Shown: positions 5,167 to 7,836 of the stretch, in pieces
How the letters are laid out: each line of letters opens with the position of its first letter
Numbering within the stretch: the first letter of the stretch is position 1
Source: Acidimicrobiia bacterium
GTDB lineage: Bacteria > Actinomycetota > Acidimicrobiia > Spongiisociales > SHLN01
Length of the DNA: 7,836 bases
Assembly (NCBI GenBank): GCA_013043085.1
Contig: JABDOU010000369.1
Coordinates: forward strand, 1 to 7,836
Direction: 5' to 3'
Position numbers and translations under genes: made by a program
Notes under the pieces: generated by a model
What the model saw: only the letters and a program-made list of their open reading frames with translations
Told to the model about the DNA's origin: nothing
Database searches by the model: none

Positions 5167-6798
5167 ATGGCAGCTAAAGAGATGAAATTTGACGAAGAAG
5201 CACGCAGAGCCCTGCAGGCCGGCGTAGATCGCCTCGCCGACACGGTGAAAGTGACGCTTGGACCGAAGGGCCGCAATGTGCTCCTCGAAAAGAAGTGGGG
5301 CGCACCGACCATCACCAACGACGGTGTGACGATCGCCAAGGAGATTGAGCTCGAAGATCCATGGTTGAACATGGGAGCCCAGCTCGCCAAGGAGGTCGCC
5401 AACAAGACCAATGACGTAGCCGGTGACGGAACGACCACGGCAACCGTGCTCGCTCAGTCGATGGTTCACGAGGGTCTTCGCAATGTGGCGGCAGGCGCCA
5501 ATCCGATGGAACTCAAGCGAGGTATCGAGCAGGCTGTAGAAGCCGCTGTTTCGTACTTCCTCAACGCCGCCGAGTCAGTTGCTTCCAAGGACAAGGAAAA
5601 AATCGCATACGTTGCTGCCAACTCGGCTGCCGATGATGCGATCGGTGAGAAGATTGCCGAAGCTATGTCCAAGGTCGGCGGCGAAGGCGTGATCACCGTA
5701 GAAGACAGCCAGACGTTCGGCGTCGAGCTCGAGCTCACCGAGGGCATGCAGTTTGACAAGGGCTACATTTCGCCGTACTTCATAACGGACCCTGATCGCC
5801 AGGAAGCCGTCATCGAGGATCCGTACATCCTGATTGTCAACTCGAAGGTGTCCGCAGTACATGACTTGCTTCCTGTTTTGGAGAAGGTCATGCAGGGCGG
5901 CAAGCAGCTCGTGCTGATTGCCGAGGATGTCGAGGGCGAAGCTCTTGCCACCATGGTCGTCAACAAGATTCGGGGCACGTTCTCGTCGGTCGCGGTAAAG
6001 GCTCCTGGCTTTGGCGAACGCCGCAAGGCGATGTTGCAGGACATTGCGATCCTGACGGGTGCAACCGTTATCAGTGAAGAAGTCGGGCTCAAGCTCGACG
6101 GTGCAACGCTCGACCTGCTCGGACACGCCCGTCGCGTTGTCATCACCAAGGACGACACAACGATCGTCGAAGGTGCAGGCAAGAAGTCGGACGTGGATGC
6201 CCGGGTGGCACAGATCCGCCGGGAAATCGACAACTCGGATTCTGACTGGGATCGTGAGAAGCTCTCGGAGCGTCTCGCCAAGCTGTCCGGCGGAGTAGCC
6301 GTCATCAAAGTTGGCGCCGCTACCGAGGTCGAACTCAAGGAGCGCAAGCACCGCATCGAGGATGCCATTCAGGCAACCAAGGCTGCGGTTGAGGAAGGCA
6401 TTCTGCCAGGCGGTGGCGTGTCGATGCTCCGTGCGTCCGAAGCTGTTGAAAAACTGCGCGGCGGCACCAACGACGAGAAGTCGGGACGCAGGATTGTCCT
6501 GTCCTCGCTCGAGGCGCCTCTCCGCCAGATTGCGGTGAACGCCGGATACGAGGGAGGCGTTATTGCCGCCCACGTCAAGGAGCTCAAGGGCAACGAGGGC
6601 TTCAATGCGCAAACCGGTAACTATGAGGACCTGATGAAGGCCGGGATCATCGATCCTGCCAAGGTGACGCGTTCGACGCTGCAGAATGCAGCTTCGATCG
6701 CAGCCCTCCTCATTACAACCGAGGCGATTGTTGCTGAAGAAAAAGAAGACCCCCCGGCGATGCCAGCCGGTGGCGGAGACATGCACGGCATGATGTAA
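5167..6798 (+). CDS. groEL: Chaperonin GroEL (Hsp60)
   Basis: GroEL is the 60-kDa chaperonin that forms the double-ring folding chamber. The product has 543 residues, full length. The ATP site is visible: TLGPKGRNV (30-38), Asp52 in TNDGVTIAKEI, and AGDGTTTATVLAQ (85-97). The catalytic aspartate matching E. coli Asp398 is Asp399 in the RIEDAIQATKAAVEEG segment, followed by the GGG turn of ILPGGGV. The apical domain has the expected EGMQFDKGYISPYF segment for substrate and GroES binding. The tail is short and Gly/Met-rich (GGGDMHGMM), not the histidine-rich tail of mycobacterial GroEL1, so this looks like a general folding chaperonin paired with groES. The ATG at 5167 follows AGGAG (5157-5161), which overlaps the groES stop. 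A strong double hairpin lies directly after the TAA. Confidence 0.99.
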   Translation: MAAKEMKFDEEARRALQAGVDRLADTVKVTLGPKGRNVLLEKKWGAPTITNDGVTIAKEIELEDPWLNMGAQLAKEVANKTNDVAGDGTTTATVLAQSMVHEGLRNVAAGANPMELKRGIEQAVEAAVSYFLNAAESVASKDKEKIAYVAANSAADDAIGEKIAEAMSKVGGEGVITVEDSQTFGVELELTEGMQFDKGYISPYFITDPDRQEAVIEDPYILIVNSKVSAVHDLLPVLEKVMQGGKQLVLIAEDVEGEALATMVVNKIRGTFSSVAVKAPGFGERRKAMLQDIAILTGATVISEEVGLKLDGATLDLLGHARRVVITKDDTTIVEGAGKKSDVDARVAQIRREIDNSDSDWDREKLSERLAKLSGGVAVIKVGAATEVELKERKHRIEDAIQATKAAVEEGILPGGGVSMLRASEAVEKLRGGTNDEKSGRRIVLSSLEAPLRQIAVNAGYEGGVIAAHVKELKGNEGFNAQTGNYEDLMKAGIIDPAKVTRSTLQNAASIAALLITTEAIVAEEKEDPPAMPAGGGDMHGMM

Positions 6799-6850
6799 GA
6801 GCTTCGGCTTTCGAAATATGGCCGCCCCTCGGGGCGGCCATATTTCGTTT
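6798..6850 (+). terminator. groESL terminator: UUCG hairpin followed by 17-bp stem
   Basis: Beginning in the groEL stop codon, AGAGC (6798-6802) pairs with GCTTT (6807-6811), one G-U pair included, around a TTCG loop, the very stable cUUCGg tetraloop. Directly after it, 6812-6828 and 6831-6847 form a perfect 17-bp inverted repeat around TC (in RNA the loop would open to about four bases or more). Only TTT follows, so the T tract is poor, but the stem is strong and would end the transcript or protect its 3' end. Confidence 0.85.
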
Positions 6851-6914
6851 GTGGGTCGTGCGATACGGAATACGACCGGTGGAGCACAGGTTGAGCTGTC
6901 GCCAGGAGAGGTAG

Positions 6915-6935
6915 ATGGACGTGACAACGTGGTAG
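6915..6935 (+). other. Possible mini-ORF (six codons) leading into the mycoredoxin gene
   Basis: AGGAGAGG (6904-6911) is the best ribosome binding site in this gap. The first ATG after it, at 6915, is in a different frame from the redoxin and reads MDVTTW before TAG at 6933-6935. Its end overlaps the GTG at 6929 proposed as the redoxin start. It could couple translation of the redoxin, mark a frameshift or sequencing error, or be chance. Confidence 0.25.
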
Positions 6936-7207
6936 ACAACACAGAACCGGAGATTGTGATGTACGGCGCCGATTGGTGCGGCGATTGTCTGCGCGCCAAA
7001 TCGTTCCTCAACGAGCGAGATGTCGCGTTCGCCTACGTCGATCTGGTGGCTCATCCCGAGTTCATGGCCGCCGTTATGGATCGGAATCAAGGAGCGAGGC
7101 GGATACCGGTGATTGTGTTCCCTGACGGCTCGCATCTGACAGAGCCTTCGAATATCGACCTCGCGGCAAAGCTGGACGAGATGGCGGACGCTCCGGGCTC
7201 ACCGTAA
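6929..7207 (+). CDS. Mycoredoxin/glutaredoxin-like thiol-disulfide oxidoreductase
   Basis: A 92-residue single-domain thioredoxin-fold protein of the mycoredoxin (Mrx1, NrdH/glutaredoxin-like) group. In mycothiol-using actinobacteria these proteins reduce mixed disulfides between protein and mycothiol. From GTG 6929 the redox centre is Cys17-Gly-Asp-Cys20 in MYGADWCGDC, followed by a helix, a second strand FAYVDL, the RRIPVIVF strand with the conserved cis-proline position, and DGSHLTEPSNIDLAAKL, closely parallel to the 'FADGS.LTNPS...L..KL' end of Mrx1. A reading from ATG 6818 is rejected because that codon lies in the groEL terminator stem. The GTG at 6929 sits 17 bases after AGGAGAGG, which is long, so the exact start is open (see 6915-6935). 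The end is 23 bases from a converging gene. Confidence 0.85.
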   Translation: MVDNTEPEIVMYGADWCGDCLRAKSFLNERDVAFAYVDLVAHPEFMAAVMDRNQGARRIPVIVFPDGSHLTEPSNIDLAAKLDEMADAPGSP

Positions 7208-7230
7208 GTCCAGCGAGCTCCTTGACCAGG

Positions 7231-7836
7231 TCAGGCTTCGAGGAAGCCGGCTTCCACGTATGAGAGGCGGCGGGAGCGATACTCGTGGTCGAGCAAGCCC
7301 CAGATACTGTGATCGAGCCACACGCCACCAACTTCGAGTTCTTCCCTCAGCAGGCCTTCTCGTTCGAACCCCAGTTTCTCCGCGACTCGCTCCGAACCGA
7401 TGTTGCCGGAGGCGATCCGTAGCGTCACCCGGTGCATATCGAGCTCGTTGAATGCGATATCGAGCATGTGCGCCGCAGCTTCTGTCGCGATTCCGTTTCC
7501 GGCCTCGTCGGTTCGAACCCAGTAGCCGATCTCCCCGACACGTGATTGGCGAGACGTGTACCAAACGGAGACGTTGCCGAGATGTCGATCCTGCTGAGCC
7601 TGATACCGGATGCTGAAGTCGTAGGCGCGCCCTTCGGCCCAAGCCGCCAGAGAGTCTCGCAAAAAGAGCAGAGCATCCCGCCGGCCGTAGGACTGTCGTG
7701 CCCATGGCATCCACGTCGACAGTTCATCGAGAGATGGAAGGACCGCATCGAGCATCGGCTCGAGATCTCTCCGTCGGAACGGCCTCAACGTGAGCCGAGG
7801 CGTGTATCGGGTTCGGTTCGATAGGTGTCGGGCCAT
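7231..7836 (-). CDS. GNAT acetyltransferase, RimJ/RimL type
   Basis: A 201-residue GCN5-related N-acetyltransferase of the RimJ/RimL (Acetyltransf_3) type, which transfers acetyl from acetyl-CoA to protein N-termini or small amines. It opens with TPRLTLRPFRRRDLEPML (12-29), typical of the family's first strand and helix. It then shows GEIGYWVRTDEAGNGIATEA (101-120), which includes the acetyl-CoA loop, and RVTLRIASGNIGSERVAEKL (136-155) followed by GF, with the conserved Asn-x-x-Ser and LGF. The final part, GLLREELEVGGVWLDHSIWGLLDHEY, is also typical. The ATG complement is the very last codon of the window. The family pattern begins about 12 residues in, so this is a plausible true start, but an upstream start cannot be excluded. 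The substrate cannot be told from sequence. The gene converges on the mycoredoxin gene. Confidence 0.9.
   Translation of the reverse strand: MARHLSNRTRYTPRLTLRPFRRRDLEPMLDAVLPSLDELSTWMPWARQSYGRRDALLFLRDSLAAWAEGRAYDFSIRYQAQQDRHLGNVSVWYTSRQSRVGEIGYWVRTDEAGNGIATEAAAHMLDIAFNELDMHRVTLRIASGNIGSERVAEKLGFEREGLLREELEVGGVWLDHSIWGLLDHEYRSRRLSYVEAGFLEA

Noticed and set aside
5763..6368. Second minus-strand open frame opposite groEL (201 codons)
   Set aside because: Serine- and arginine-rich, low-complexity translation typical of a shadow frame, with no ribosome binding site or recognisable domain.
5575..7011. Long open frame of 478 codons on the minus strand, opposite groEL
   Set aside because: It lies opposite a clear groEL gene and extends through its terminator. 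Its translation shows no family pattern; such antisense frames arise from the codon bias of a GC-rich, strongly expressed gene.
7234..7248. GGCTTC/GAAGCC inverted repeat after the mycoredoxin gene
   Set aside because: Six-bp stem with a 3-base loop but no T run on either side, and it lies in the coding end of the converging acetyltransferase; not enough to call a terminator.
1..7836. Search for a mobile element, CRISPR array, defence genes, tRNA/rRNA or biosynthetic cluster
   Set aside because: Every stretch is covered by core genes or their control regions; no transposase, integrase, regular spaced repeats or RNA gene was seen.

Overview
The window is a compact run of housekeeping genes from a moderately GC-rich bacterium, almost certainly an actinobacterium (Actinomycetota). 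The evidence is the order alr ... tsaE-tsaB-rimI-tsaD-groES-groEL, GTG starts, four-base GTGA overlaps, CIRCE-type operators before groES, and a mycoredoxin-like glutaredoxin. The presence of a family 4 uracil-DNA glycosylase and a P1/S58 hydrolase between alr and tsaE, with only moderate GC, would suit a deep-branching class such as Acidimicrobiia, but that placement is a guess.

Layout. Bases 1-419 hold the C-terminal part of alanine racemase. It is followed on the same strand by a P1 (DmpA/NylC-like) self-cleaving hydrolase (449-1306) and a 4Fe-4S family 4 uracil-DNA glycosylase (1368-1982). The last codons of the glycosylase gene form a hairpin plus T6 that looks like an intrinsic terminator. 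Next come four tightly packed genes: tsaE (1993-2445), tsaB (2442-3143), rimI (3140-3610) and tsaD (3603-4619). TsaE, TsaB and TsaD act together to place the threonylcarbamoyl group on A37 of ANN-decoding tRNAs. RimI acetylates ribosomal protein S18 and is a usual passenger of this operon.

A 251-base gap (4620-4870) carries the heat-shock control region: a promoter embedded in the first of two imperfect CIRCE operators set 31 bp apart, then a leader of roughly 170 bases with short direct repeats and small hairpins. groES (4871-5158) and groEL (5167-6798) follow, closed by a UUCG-capped hairpin and a perfect 17-bp terminator stem. A small mycoredoxin/glutaredoxin-like gene (about 6929-7207) follows. 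A RimJ/RimL-type acetyltransferase (7231-7836) converges on it from the minus strand.

No mobile element, CRISPR array, tRNA, rRNA, defence island or biosynthetic cluster is visible, and I see no convincing undescribed system. The points most worth a second look are the terminator inside the glycosylase reading frame, the tandem CIRCE arrangement, the nearly lysine-free P1 hydrolase beside alanine racemase, and the confused start of the mycoredoxin gene.
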